From assembly GCA_965276825.1 (NCBI GenBank), contig OZ255630.1, forward strand, positions 2,852,001 to 2,916,000: DNA of 64,000 nt, in the 5' to 3' direction. This document shows, one piece after another, positions 51,701-60,517 of this stretch. The stretch's first letter is position 1; every line of letters begins with the position of its first letter. Source of the stretch: G965276765 sp965276825 (GTDB taxonomy: Bacteria; Actinomycetota; Acidimicrobiia; Acidimicrobiales; Palsa-688). The position numbers and the translations under genes were made by a program. The notes beneath the pieces are model-generated. The model did not search any database. It saw only the letters and a list, made by a program, of their open reading frames with translations, and was not told the origin of the DNA.

Positions 51701-52254
51701 CACCCGGGGACGACACCGGAGGAGCCGACCACCCGCTCGACCAACTCGCCCAGATCATCGCCGCCAGCTTCGACCCCACCACCTTCGACCCCGCCACCTT
51801 CGACAGTCACGGCTTCGACACCGGAGACCTCGGCGACATCGCCGCCCCTACGCACTGGCCATTGCTGCCCTCAGCCGACACCGCCGCCGAGTGGGCGGAA
51901 CTGCGGGCCTGGGTCGAGGCACTCCAGGGCCGGTTCGCCCATCTCGACCATCACGTCATCCCCCGCTGCTGGTGGCGGCACAACGACCACGCCGAAGCAC
52001 TCTCCGCCCTCCGAGACCACGAACGATCCAGCTTCGCCCCGACCGCTCCCGCAACAGCGCCGGTCGACTGGTTCCGGGCGCTGCGCGACATCGCCGCGCT
52101 CCTCAAGACCTGGACCGCCGACCTGGGCTGCGGGCCCACCCACACCTCCCCGCCCACCCCGCTGCGAGCCGTCAACGACAGCGAGTGGGACCGGTTCGTG
52201 ACCGACGACGTCGCACGGCGACGCGAAGCCGAGATCGAACAAGCCGCCCGATAG
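51697..52254 (+). CDS. DUF4913-like protein of the mobile element
   Basis: A 185-residue protein from ATG 51,697. The N-terminus has a short F-D repeat (FDPTTFDPATFDSHGFDTGD). The DUF4913-like core is EWAELRAWVEALQGRFAHLD, then HHVIPRCWWRHNDHAEALSA (CW-x2-H). The end is helical and charged. Such proteins accompany TraD and primase genes in actinobacterial integrative elements; their role is unknown. Confidence 0.7.
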   Translation: MTPGDDTGGADHPLDQLAQIIAASFDPTTFDPATFDSHGFDTGDLGDIAAPTHWPLLPSADTAAEWAELRAWVEALQGRFAHLDHHVIPRCWWRHNDHAEALSALRDHERSSFAPTAPATAPVDWFRALRDIAALLKTWTADLGCGPTHTSPPTPLRAVNDSEWDRFVTDDVARRREAEIEQAAR

Positions 52255-52331
52255 CCGAACCTCATAGCGTGGACCGCCCACCGGTGACCGTATAGAGGTC
52301 GCAGGTCGCGTCCTCCAGCGAGGAGGCCACC

Positions 52332-52829
52332 ATGGCCGTCAAGACCACCTGGGAGGCACACCACCCCTGCGGGCACACCGCCTTCCACGACCTGTCCGCC
52401 AGACGGCCGTCGGAGCGGGCCAGCTACGCTAGCTGGCTGGTCGCCAGAGACTGCGCCAACTGCTGGAAGGCCGGACGTGATGCTGCGGCCGCCCGGGAGC
52501 GCGCCACATGGCTGGCCGCGCGGCGCGCCGAGGAACTGGCCGATACCGAAATGTGGGAAACCCAGACGGGAATGCCCCCGCTGGAAGGCTCCGACAAAGC
52601 CGTCGAGTGGGGGCGACGGGTGCGCTACCAGCTGCTCGTCGCCGCCCACGACACCCTCGGCGTAGCCGACGACGACTTCGCCGAACGGGTCGAGAACCCG
52701 GCCCGGCGCATCGACTCCGCGTCGTGGTGGATCGACCAGCGCGACACCCAACCGGTCGAACTCGAAGAGCTGGCCACCGACGCCGCCTCCAACGACACGG
52801 CCGCCTCGTCGAGCGAGAACCCGTACTGA
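52332..52829 (+). CDS. Hypothetical protein of the transfer operon
   Basis: ATG 52,332 follows CGAGGAGGCCACC. The 165-residue product starts VKTTWEAHHPCGHTAFHDL, where the C/H residues and a later ARDCANCWKAGRD suggest a small zinc site, then becomes helical (ARERATWLAARRAEELADTE). Its second half includes AHDTLGVADDDFAERVENPA. No family is recognised with confidence. Its TGA shares one base with the next ATG (TGATG). Confidence 0.6.
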   Translation: MAVKTTWEAHHPCGHTAFHDLSARRPSERASYASWLVARDCANCWKAGRDAAAARERATWLAARRAEELADTEMWETQTGMPPLEGSDKAVEWGRRVRYQLLVAAHDTLGVADDDFAERVENPARRIDSASWWIDQRDTQPVELEELATDAASNDTAASSSENPY

Positions 52830-53643
52830 TGGCCCGCCCCGCATCCCGCCACCAGATCGAATGGGCCGCCTCCGGACTACGCCGCGCCGCCACCGACGCC
52901 GGCGTCACCCTCCCCATCGACTACAGCCAAGCCGTCGCCGCCGACGGCCTGGCCCGCAGCCCCGAACTCGGCGTCACTCGCCTCGGCGCCGGAGTGGTCC
53001 TCCACACCCACCCACGAAGCGACCGGGAATCGCCCGTCGTGGTCGGCTACGCCGACCCCCGAGGCCAGTGGTACCGGGACGGCCACCGCCACACCACCAC
53101 GACCGCCCCCGACGTCGCGTCGGCAGCGGTCAGCGAGGAGGTGGCGCTGCGAGCCGGCCCCAGACCAACCAGCTCACCCCGCCCCGGCTCACCGTCGTCG
53201 CCTGGCCCGACACGGTCATCGAAGCCCACGGGCACCGGCCCGGCTCCCCCTACGTGGAGGGAGTGTGGCTCGGAGTGCTTGGCCCGTCCGCCACCTGGGC
53301 GTGGCAACGACTCGCCCGCATCGCCACGACCCGGCCCGGCGCCACCATCGACAGCGTCGACCTCGCCACCAGCCTCGGCCTCGGCGACAGCCTCGGACCG
53401 AACGCGGCGATCTCACGGACCCTCGGCCGCCTCGCCGCCTTCGACGCCGCCCGACGCGGCACCGACATCATCGCCGTACGAATCGCCCTGCCCGACCTGC
53501 CCGCCCGCCGCACCGCCAGGCTGTCGCCGTCGGCTCGCCTCGCCCACGAGCAACTCGGCCACTCCCGCTCACCCGCCTGGCCGGCCACGCAGCCACGGCC
53601 AACCGTCGACCAGCCCTCCGCGCCCGTGGGGGTGTCACTGTGA
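52829..53643 (+). pseudogene. Two coupled transfer-region genes or one frameshifted gene
   Basis: From ATG 52,829 the first frame encodes ASRHQIEWAASGLRRAATDA, LARSPELGVTRLGAGVVLHT and SPVVVGYADPRGQWYRDG. Past about 53,160 coding-like sequence is in another frame: LTVVAWPDTVIEAHGHRPGS, PYVEGVWLGVLGPSATWAWQ and DLATSLGLGDSLGPNAAISR, ending at 53,643. The second part resembles a conserved element protein that normally starts just before LTVVAWPD, but no ATG, GTG or TTG lies there in frame. Either its start codon and the first gene's stop were lost, or an indel fused them. Confidence 0.55.
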
Positions 53644-55007
53644 CCGGGCCCTCTCCGGTCCAGGCCGCCCTTCGTCGCCACCGGCTCGCGGAGGTGGCGC
53701 GGCGCACCGGCGTTCTGCTCAACACCGACACCGGGGCCGTGACCGTGCGCTGCCCGCTGCCATCCCACGGCCACCCCGACCGCACCCCCTCCCTGCGCCT
53801 ATACCTCGACGACGACCGCTACTACTGCTTCGGATGCGCCGCCAAAGGCGACGTCATCCAATGGGCACGCGAAACCGAGCAGGTCGGGGTCGCCGCCGCC
53901 ATCCGGGCACTCGACTCGGGTACGTCGCTCACCAACGCATGGGCCGGCATGAGCTATGCGGCAACGGACGCCCGCCGCCCACAGCCGCCGGACGACGACG
54001 CATCCCGATCGTCGCCGGAGCCCGGCCAGGCCGAGACGCCCGACCCTGCCCGCACACCACCTGATCGTGTCCTCGCCGCCCTCGCCGCCGCCTGGGCCTA
54101 CTACACCTGCCCATCGCTGCACGCCCGCGCCAGCGCCTACCTCGCAGGCAGGAGCATCGACGTGGCGGTCCTCGAAGCACACACCGGACGGCCCGAGACC
54201 GGCCACACCCCCGCAAGGGCCCACGGCCTCGTCACCGCCCTACAGGCGAGAGGATTCAACGACCACGAGCTGGTCGACGCCGGGCTCGCCCACCAGCGGC
54301 TCGGCGGTGGGGCCGTCAACGACTTCTACCGCCAGCGAGTCCTCATCCCCATCCGCGACGGCCACCAGCGCGTCGTCGGGCTCATCGGCCGCAACGTCGG
54401 CGACCAGCAGCGCTGGACCAAGTACAAGAACCCGCCCCGCACCGCCGTCTACGACAAATCCATCAACCTCTACCAGCCCCTGCCTGCGCCGGCCGACCCT
54501 CAGGGACAGGTCATCGTCGTCGAGGGGACCCTCGACGCCATGGCCATCGCCGTCGCCGCCATCCGCAGCGGCCGCGCCGACCGATTCTGCCCGGTCACCC
54601 AGTCCGGCCGAGAGCTGTCCGACACCCAGGTCCGCGGGATCATCAACCTTCACCCATCCAGCCCGGTACTCGCCTTCGATGGGGACGACGCCGGCCGGGA
54701 GTCTGCCGTCAGATACGAGCAGGCGTTCGTCGCTGCCGGCCGACCCGCGGTCATGTCGGCACTCTCGGCGGCGCACGACCCCGCATCCTGGCTGGCCGCA
54801 CACGGCGATGCCGGCTTGGAGGTGTGGCGTGGTGACGATGCCGCGATCGCAGATCGAGGGTGGTCTGCTCGGCGGCCAAGTCTCCTGACCATAGGTGCCC
54901 GGAACGCGAAGGGCGCTCGGTTCCAAACGCTGCGTTCCAACCGTGCCGTGTCCCCTTCAGGCGAGACCCCGACCACAGGGCCCGAGATCGGATCGGTGGC
55001 CCTGTGA
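53640..55007 (+). CDS. CHC2/Toprim primase (DnaG-like)
   Basis: GTG 53,640 overlaps the previous TGA. The intact 455-residue protein has an N-terminal CHC2 zinc finger (VTVRCPLPSHGHPDRTPSLR, then RYYCFGCAAKGDVIQWARE), a DnaG-type catalytic N-terminal domain (DFYRQRVLIPIRDGHQRVVG), and a Toprim domain with QVIVVEGTLDAMAIAVAAIR and PSSPVLAFDGDDAGRESAVR (E...DxD). It would prime replication of the element or the incoming single strand after transfer. Confidence 0.9.
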   Translation: MTGPSPVQAALRRHRLAEVARRTGVLLNTDTGAVTVRCPLPSHGHPDRTPSLRLYLDDDRYYCFGCAAKGDVIQWARETEQVGVAAAIRALDSGTSLTNAWAGMSYAATDARRPQPPDDDASRSSPEPGQAETPDPARTPPDRVLAALAAAWAYYTCPSLHARASAYLAGRSIDVAVLEAHTGRPETGHTPARAHGLVTALQARGFNDHELVDAGLAHQRLGGGAVNDFYRQRVLIPIRDGHQRVVGLIGRNVGDQQRWTKYKNPPRTAVYDKSINLYQPLPAPADPQGQVIVVEGTLDAMAIAVAAIRSGRADRFCPVTQSGRELSDTQVRGIINLHPSSPVLAFDGDDAGRESAVRYEQAFVAAGRPAVMSALSAAHDPASWLAAHGDAGLEVWRGDDAAIADRGWSARRPSLLTIGARNAKGARFQTLRSNRAVSPSGETPTTGPEIGSVAL

Positions 55008-55246
55008 CGGCCACGAGCGCACCGGCCCGCCCTCCGGGAGGCGCTCTGGCTTCGACGCGCCATCCGGGTGGGCGCTGGTGGAGCATCCAGGACATCGCCG
55101 AGGACTTGGGGGTCTCCATCAACACCGCCTACAAGTGGTCCTCGCGCGGACAGCCGGACTTCCCCCGAACCGTACGCCTCCGCAACGGTGCGGTGCGGGT
55201 GCGTGACGACTGGTACGAGGAATGGCTCAGCCGACTGGAGAAGTGA
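55004..55246 (+). CDS. xis: AlpA-like helix-turn-helix protein, probable excisionase
   Basis: GTG 55,004 overlaps the primase stop (GTGA). The 80-residue product has one MerR/AlpA-type HTH: RWWSIQDIAEDLGVSINTAY, KWSSRGQPDFPRTVRLRNGA and VRVRDDWYEEWLSRLEK. Small proteins of this kind next to a tyrosine integrase direct excision. The end overlaps the converging integrase gene by 20 bases, which may allow mutual interference of expression. Confidence 0.82.
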   Translation: MTATSAPARPPGGALASTRHPGGRWWSIQDIAEDLGVSINTAYKWSSRGQPDFPRTVRLRNGAVRVRDDWYEEWLSRLEK

Positions 55247-56756
55247 CCGGCTCGGCGAGGGTCCGCTCCAGGAGGGTGATGCCTTCATCCTCCCGACCCG
55301 GTGCGACGCCCTGGTAGACGTCGAGGAAGACCGAGAGGGTCTTGTGGCCCGACCAGCGCTGGCACACCGTGGCATCCACACCCGAGCGCAGCCACCACGA
55401 GCAGGCGGCGTGGCGGAGGTCATGGCGTCGGAGCCGGGACAACTTCGGCTGGCGGGGGTCCCCGGCTGGCAGGTCGGGGCGGGGTGGGAACAACGCAGTG
55501 CGCGCCGGGCGCCAGACGTCGCGGTCGAACACCGACAGATCGAAGGGATGGCCGTTGCGGTGGAACACCAGGCCTGACGGGCTCTGCCCCCACCGCTCCC
55601 GGTGGTTGAACAGCTTGGCGACAACGACGCTGTTGATGGCCACCCGGCGTGACTCGGCCAGGTCGCGATCCTTGAGCGGTCCCCACTCGGGGTCCTCCTC
55701 CGGGTCGAGCCACCGCGCCGCAACTCTTCGGCGGCTCCGGCGAACGACAAGCCATCCCGTACCGCCGTCGGCTGGTAGCTCGATGTCCTCCCACATCAAT
55801 CCGACCGCTTCGTTCGGGCGCAGGCCGCACAGGGCCATGACCAGGACGTAGCACTCGACGATCCCGCCCCAGGACCCCAATCGGACGCATGCCTCCGCCA
55901 GGTCCATCGCCTGGGGGATGCTGAGCACGAGGTCAGTGTCGACGGTGAGACGGCTGCCCGGCACGGTGGACCGGCTGGTCTTGCCCTTGACCTTGCGACG
56001 GAGCCGGACCGCCGGCCAAGGGTCCCGGGTCACGGCGATGTCGTCTCGCGACGCGGCCCACGCCCAACACGCCCGCAGGGGCTGGGTGAAGCGGACAAGT
56101 GTCGCGGGAGCAACCCTCTTGGTCGGGTCCCGCTGGTTGAGTTCGAAGCGGGTGAGGAACTGCTCGAGGTCACTCGTCGTCACGTCGTCGGCGACGGCCG
56201 AGTTCGCCTCCAACCAGGCCCGACCGCTGCGCTGCTGGTCGGTCAGCGTGGACTGGGTGCGTGCCGGGAGGAAGCTGGCGTGGTCCAGGTAGTCGGTGAC
56301 GGCGTCGAGGTTGGCGCCGGCGAGGGGGGCGCCGGAGTCCAGAAGCCACCTCCGGGCCCGGTTAAACGCGGTTGCAGCCAGGATCTTGGTCTTCGGTTCC
56401 CAGTCCGGGTTCGCCCAGTAGAACGCCTCGGTGATGGCGAAGACAGTGGCGAGAAGAGCAGGTCGGGGCTCGGTCGGTGACTCGGAGGTGACGAACCGGC
56501 GACTCCGCAGGTCGAAGGGCAGACCGTTTGCGAATCCCCGGTCAAGCTGCTCCTTCCACACCTGGGCCAGCCCGGCGCGCTCGAAGCGCTTGGAGAACTG
56601 GACGCCGTCCGCCTTGCCGCGCACATCCCAGCGGTCAGCCGGACGTGTCGCACGGGCGCCAGTGCGGCGATCGACGACGGTGACCTGTGTGCTCGTTCGC
56701 AGGACCCAGCACGCGAAGTCCCGGGGGACGGCGGGCTCGGGGTAGCTGCGGGGCAT
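55227..56756 (-). CDS. int: Tyrosine recombinase/integrase
   Basis: An intact 509-residue integrase from ATG 56,756. It has an arm-type N-terminal part (RGKADGVQFSKRFERAGLAQ), a core-binding SAM-like domain (QRSGRAWLEANSAVADDVTT) and a catalytic domain with R in ALCGLRPNEAVGLMWEDIEL, H-x-x-R in RLRRHDLRHAACSWWLRSGV, H in QRWSGHKTLSVFLDV and the final Y in VFLDVYQG. It integrates and, with Xis, excises the element. It lies 227 bases from a tRNA-Ser gene. Confidence 0.93.
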   Translation of the reverse strand: MPRSYPEPAVPRDFACWVLRTSTQVTVVDRRTGARATRPADRWDVRGKADGVQFSKRFERAGLAQVWKEQLDRGFANGLPFDLRSRRFVTSESPTEPRPALLATVFAITEAFYWANPDWEPKTKILAATAFNRARRWLLDSGAPLAGANLDAVTDYLDHASFLPARTQSTLTDQQRSGRAWLEANSAVADDVTTSDLEQFLTRFELNQRDPTKRVAPATLVRFTQPLRACWAWAASRDDIAVTRDPWPAVRLRRKVKGKTSRSTVPGSRLTVDTDLVLSIPQAMDLAEACVRLGSWGGIVECYVLVMALCGLRPNEAVGLMWEDIELPADGGTGWLVVRRSRRRVAARWLDPEEDPEWGPLKDRDLAESRRVAINSVVVAKLFNHRERWGQSPSGLVFHRNGHPFDLSVFDRDVWRPARTALFPPRPDLPAGDPRQPKLSRLRRHDLRHAACSWWLRSGVDATVCQRWSGHKTLSVFLDVYQGVAPGREDEGITLLERTLAEPVTSPVG

Positions 56757-56983
56757 CAGCCAGTCTCCTCGGGCTCTCGAAGGAAGGGGTGAAACTGGGA
56801 TGAAGGTGTACCCGCTCGGCTGGCCCCTGCCGGCCGTCTGGAACCGGCGATTCAGACCTGTCGACCACCGTCCGCCGCCCGATCCTGGCGTGGAGCCCCA
56901 CCGTATACGGCGTCTGACCAGGAAGAACGCCTCCGATGGTCCCCCGTGCGGCCGGCGCCCCGGTCGGCTAGAGTTATGGCCAG

Positions 56984-57075
56984 GGAGAGGTGCGAGAGCG
57001 GCCGAATCGGACTCACTGCTAATGAGTTGACTTGGGAAACTGGGTCCGGGGGTTCAAATCCCCCCCTCTCCGCCA
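56984..57075 (+). tRNA. tRNA-Ser (anticodon GCT)
   Basis: The acceptor stem GGAGAGG (56,984-56,990) pairs with CCTCTCC (57,065-57,071), followed by G and encoded CCA. The anticodon arm is ACTCA-CTGCTAA-TGAGT, giving GCT, which reads AGC/AGU serine codons. The long variable arm (TTGACTTGGGAAACTGGGTC region) and the T arm GGGGGTTCAAATCCCCC confirm a class II serine tRNA. It is complete and points away from the integrase. Confidence 0.96.
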
Positions 57076-57092
57076 CACGGCCGTCTTCACCG

Positions 57093-57743
57093 GTGGCCTT
57101 CTCCCAGTACGAGACCCGTGAGCTCATCCCCGAGTTCGCCGCTGGGACCGTGGCTGCACGCGACGACCCGGCGTGGGCCGGGTCGGGTGCGGCCAGCAGA
57201 GACGAGTACGCCTTCTGGGCTCGTCGGGCCTGCGGCGTCGCGTGCCTGCGTTCCATCCTGTCGACCCGCACAGACGGCCCGCCGCCGAGGACGGTGCCCC
57301 TGGCCAGGGAGCTGCTCGACGCCGGCGCCTACCGGATCCGAGCCGACGGCGGGGTCGACGGACTCGTCTACGCCCCGTTCGTCGAATACCTCGACCGGCG
57401 CTGGGGGCTGAGCGCCGAGGTCCGGGCCCCGCTCGACCTCGACGCCCTGGTCGCAGAGATCGACCGAGGTCGCCTGGTCGTGGCCTCGGTCCACCCGGCG
57501 ATCCGCCATCCGGAGCGCGCGTCGCCTGGGCGCGGTGGCCACCTCGTCCTGGTCTTCGACCGTCATGGCGACGAGCTCGTCTTCCACAATCCGTCGGGAC
57601 GCACCGAGGCAACGGCCAACGCCGCCCGCCTGCCCGTGAGCACGTTCGCTCGCTTCTTCGCCGGGCGCGGCATCGTCGTCGACCGGTCGTGGCCTGCGGC
57701 GGGGGACGGCGAGGGAGGCGACGGCGCTCACCGAGGCCTCTGA
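57093..57743 (+). CDS. Peptidase C39-like family protein
   Basis: From GTG 57,093, 17 bases after the tRNA CCA, a 216-residue protein. The papain-like C39 residues are present: C in WARRACGVACLRSILSTR, H in SPGRGGHLVLVFDRHGDELV and N in FHNPSGRTEATAN. Stand-alone members are not attached to an exporter, and the substrate is unknown. No signal peptide is seen. It is the first gene of the apparent chromosomal flank. Confidence 0.8.
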   Translation: MAFSQYETRELIPEFAAGTVAARDDPAWAGSGAASRDEYAFWARRACGVACLRSILSTRTDGPPPRTVPLARELLDAGAYRIRADGGVDGLVYAPFVEYLDRRWGLSAEVRAPLDLDALVAEIDRGRLVVASVHPAIRHPERASPGRGGHLVLVFDRHGDELVFHNPSGRTEATANAARLPVSTFARFFAGRGIVVDRSWPAAGDGEGGDGAHRGL

Positions 57744-57783
57744 GCGCGCCCCGGAGTCCCGCAGGCGGCCCTGTCGCCGTGCC

Positions 57784-58638
57784 TCAGGAGCCCCCGGCGA
57801 CCCGGTTGGTGACGTTGTCCACCTGGCCGGCGGGCGGTGCCTGGACGGTGACGGGTGCACCGAAGTGCGAGAGGTCGATGGTCGAGGTGATGGACCCGCC
57901 GGAAGGAGCCGTGGGGCTCGTGGGGACGGGCAACTCGTAGCGCATCTGCCGCACTCGGTGCTGACCGTCGATCCAGACCTGGAGGGGCAGCGTGGACCGG
58001 TGGAGCGCAGCCTCGATCTTCTTCGTGGCTCGGACCGCTTGCGGGCTCCTCTTGGCGGCGGCCTTGGTGAGGTCGATGGTGGCGGTGTACTCGGTGGTCG
58101 GCGTACCGCCGATGGTGGCCGGACCGGCTTGGTGCACGCCGCCGGTCGACACCGACTGCAGGTAGGCGAGCACCTGGGTGGGCTGGGTGGACGAGTCCGA
58201 AAGTTGCGACAGGCTGGCCCCGAACTTGGATTGGGCGACCGTGTCGAGGTTGATGGCGACCCAGGTCTTGCCCGCCGGTAGCTGGGAGCGGTCAGCCGCA
58301 GGTAGCTGGAGGTACAGCTCCGGCGTGATGTCGCGGATCGTGAAGACGCCTGCCTTCGGGACATCGAAGGTCAGCTCGGCGCGCTGTCCGTCGAAGGCCA
58401 CGACCCCGCTCCCTCTGAGGGTCTCGGTCTGGCCGCCGCCGACGATGGTCTCGCTGATCGACATGGCGGCCGTCTTGGCGGACGACGTCTGGGTGTACGC
58501 GTCCAACATCGCCCCCGCCGGCGTCCCGCTCGGTCTCGCCGCCTTGGACGTGGCGGTCGATCCGCCGCAGGCGGCCACGGCGATGCTCAGGCCCGCTGCT
58601 GTTGCGATCGTCGCGGCCAGCCGTCGGCGGTCAGTCAT
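57784..58638 (-). CDS. LppX/LprAFG-family lipoprotein
   Basis: A 284-residue secreted lipoprotein from ATG 58,638. The signal peptide is TIATAAGLSIAVAACGGSTA with lipobox A-A-C, so it is cleaved and lipidated. The mature part shows the LppX_LprAFG layout: AAMSISETIVGGGQTETLRG, ELYLQLPAADRSQLPAGKTW and TYLQSVSTGGV-like repeats, then QVWIDGQHRVRQMRYELPVP. Mycobacterial relatives carry lipids across the cell envelope. It is intact. Confidence 0.85.
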   Translation of the reverse strand: MTDRRRLAATIATAAGLSIAVAACGGSTATSKAARPSGTPAGAMLDAYTQTSSAKTAAMSISETIVGGGQTETLRGSGVVAFDGQRAELTFDVPKAGVFTIRDITPELYLQLPAADRSQLPAGKTWVAINLDTVAQSKFGASLSQLSDSSTQPTQVLAYLQSVSTGGVHQAGPATIGGTPTTEYTATIDLTKAAAKRSPQAVRATKKIEAALHRSTLPLQVWIDGQHRVRQMRYELPVPTSPTAPSGGSITSTIDLSHFGAPVTVQAPPAGQVDNVTNRVAGGS

Positions 58639-58843
58639 CTCGCGTGCTCCTCGTCGTTCGTCGTCCCCACACTCGATTACCCATCGCGGTCCCGGTGCAC
58701 ACCGCAGGCCCTCGGCGATTCCGGCGACGCGGGGCGGGGGATCGCCGTTCACCCTCGGAACGGCGTGGGCGGTCACGCGGGGGTGGCACAATCGGGACCC
58801 CCGTGCCCGCCCCGTCCCCCCGCCCGCCCGCCCGTCGAGCGCG

Positions 58844-60505
58844 ATGACCCGTTCCGTGCGCCTCCGACCGTGGCAGAAGGCCGCGCTCGAGCGCTTCGAG
58901 ACGGCCGACGCCCGGGACTTCCTGGCCGTGGCCACGCCCGGCGCGGGCAAGACCACCTTCGCCCTGACCGCCGCGGTCCACCAGCTGGCCAGGGCCGACG
59001 GCCCCAGGCGGCTGGTGGTCGTCGCCCCGACCGCCCACCTCAAGCGCCAGTGGTCGGAGGCGGCGGTCCGCTTCGGGATCCACCTCGATCCCAGCTGGTC
59101 GGCGGCCGACGGCCTGCTCCCCGCCGACATGCACGGGATCGTCACCACCTACCAGCAGGTCGCCTCGAGCGCCACGGCCCTGTCGGGGTTGGCCCGCGAC
59201 GCCATGGTGATCTTCGACGAGATCCACCATGCCGGTGACGACCGGGCGTGGGGTGAGACGGTCCGGGTCGCGTTTGCCGGGGCGAGGAAGCGGCTGTCGC
59301 TCTCGGGCACGCCGTTCCGGTCCGACACCCGGGCCATCCCCTTTCTCCGTTACGAGCTCGACGAGGCCAGACCCGACTACGAGTACGGCTACGGCGAGGC
59401 GCTGTGCGACGGCCGGGTGGTGCGCCCCGTGTACTTCCCCAGGACCAACGGGCACATGGAGTGGAGCGCGCCCGACGGCTCCGTCTACTCGGCCACCTTC
59501 GACGACGCCCTCGACCAGGCCAGAGCCAACCAGCGCCTGCGCACGGCGCTGTCCCTCGAGGGTGACTGGCTGCCGACGGTCCTCCGGGGCGCCCACGACC
59601 GGCTGGTGGAGATCCGCAGGACCCAGCCCGACGCCGGTGGGCTGGTCATCGCCACGGACCAGGACCATGCGAGGGGCATCGCCGACGCGTTGGCCTGGCG
59701 GTTGGGCGTGCGCCCGATCGTGGCCACCTCCGACGACGCCGGCGCGTCCGACCAGATCGCCTCGTTCGCCGCCTCCGACGAGCCGTGGCTGGTGGCGGTG
59801 CGGATGGTGTCGGAGGGCGTCGACATCCCGAGGCTGCGGGTGGGCGTGTACGCCACGACCACCACGACGGAGCTGTTCTTCCGCCAGGCCGTCGGCCGCC
59901 TGGTGCGCTGGAGCGTCGGGGTGCCGGGGCAGCGGTCGTACCTGTTCATCCCCGACGACGCCCGCCTGCGCGCCCGCGCCTTCCAGATCGCCGAGGTGCG
60001 CCGTCACAGTCTCCGCACGGAGACCTCGGCCCGGTCCGGACCTGACCCCGCCGAGCTCGACGGGCAGCGCGAGGAGGTCCCGACCGGTGAGGAGCAGCTG
60101 TCGTTGTGGGCGGTGATCTCGGCGGTGGCGACCGACACCGACACCCACGATCACCACGCCGTCGAGGCCTCCCAGCTGGTCGACGGGATGGGCGCCGACG
60201 AGGCCCTCCCGCCGCTCGACGCGCCCGACGACGAGGGGCTGCACGTCGACCTTCCGAGTCTCGCCGGTCCGGCGGCGGCCGTCGCCGACGGGGACGGTGC
60301 GCTGCTGACCCGCAGGCAGCACAAGCAGCTCCTGCGCGACGCCAACGCCGAGCGGGCCAGGGCCATCGCCCGGCGGACCGGCTGGTCTCACGCTCAGGTC
60401 AACGCCGAGCTCAACCGGATGGCCGGCCTGCGCCGCATCACCGAAGCCACCGTCCCCCAGCTCGAGCGGCGCCTGCGCCTGGCCGAGCGCTGGCAGGCCC
60501 GCTGA
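58844..60505 (+). CDS. SF2 DEAD/DEAH-type helicase
   Basis: A 553-residue helicase from ATG 58,844. Motifs in order: Q-like RPWQKAALERFE, Walker A FLAVATPGAGKTTFALTAA, TYQQVAS, DEIH box VIFDEIHHAGDD, SGTPFRSDTR, and in the second lobe VRMVSEGVDIPRLRVGVYAT and LFFRQAVGRLVRWSVG. A C-terminal extension (ELNRMAGLRRITEATVPQLE) follows. It would unwind DNA or RNA with ATP; the exact role is unknown. The frame is intact. Confidence 0.9.
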   Translation: MTRSVRLRPWQKAALERFETADARDFLAVATPGAGKTTFALTAAVHQLARADGPRRLVVVAPTAHLKRQWSEAAVRFGIHLDPSWSAADGLLPADMHGIVTTYQQVASSATALSGLARDAMVIFDEIHHAGDDRAWGETVRVAFAGARKRLSLSGTPFRSDTRAIPFLRYELDEARPDYEYGYGEALCDGRVVRPVYFPRTNGHMEWSAPDGSVYSATFDDALDQARANQRLRTALSLEGDWLPTVLRGAHDRLVEIRRTQPDAGGLVIATDQDHARGIADALAWRLGVRPIVATSDDAGASDQIASFAASDEPWLVAVRMVSEGVDIPRLRVGVYATTTTTELFFRQAVGRLVRWSVGVPGQRSYLFIPDDARLRARAFQIAEVRRHSLRTETSARSGPDPAELDGQREEVPTGEEQLSLWAVISAVATDTDTHDHHAVEASQLVDGMGADEALPPLDAPDDEGLHVDLPSLAGPAAAVADGDGALLTRRQHKQLLRDANAERARAIARRTGWSHAQVNAELNRMAGLRRITEATVPQLERRLRLAERWQAR

Positions 60506-60517
60506 CGCCTGCGCTCC

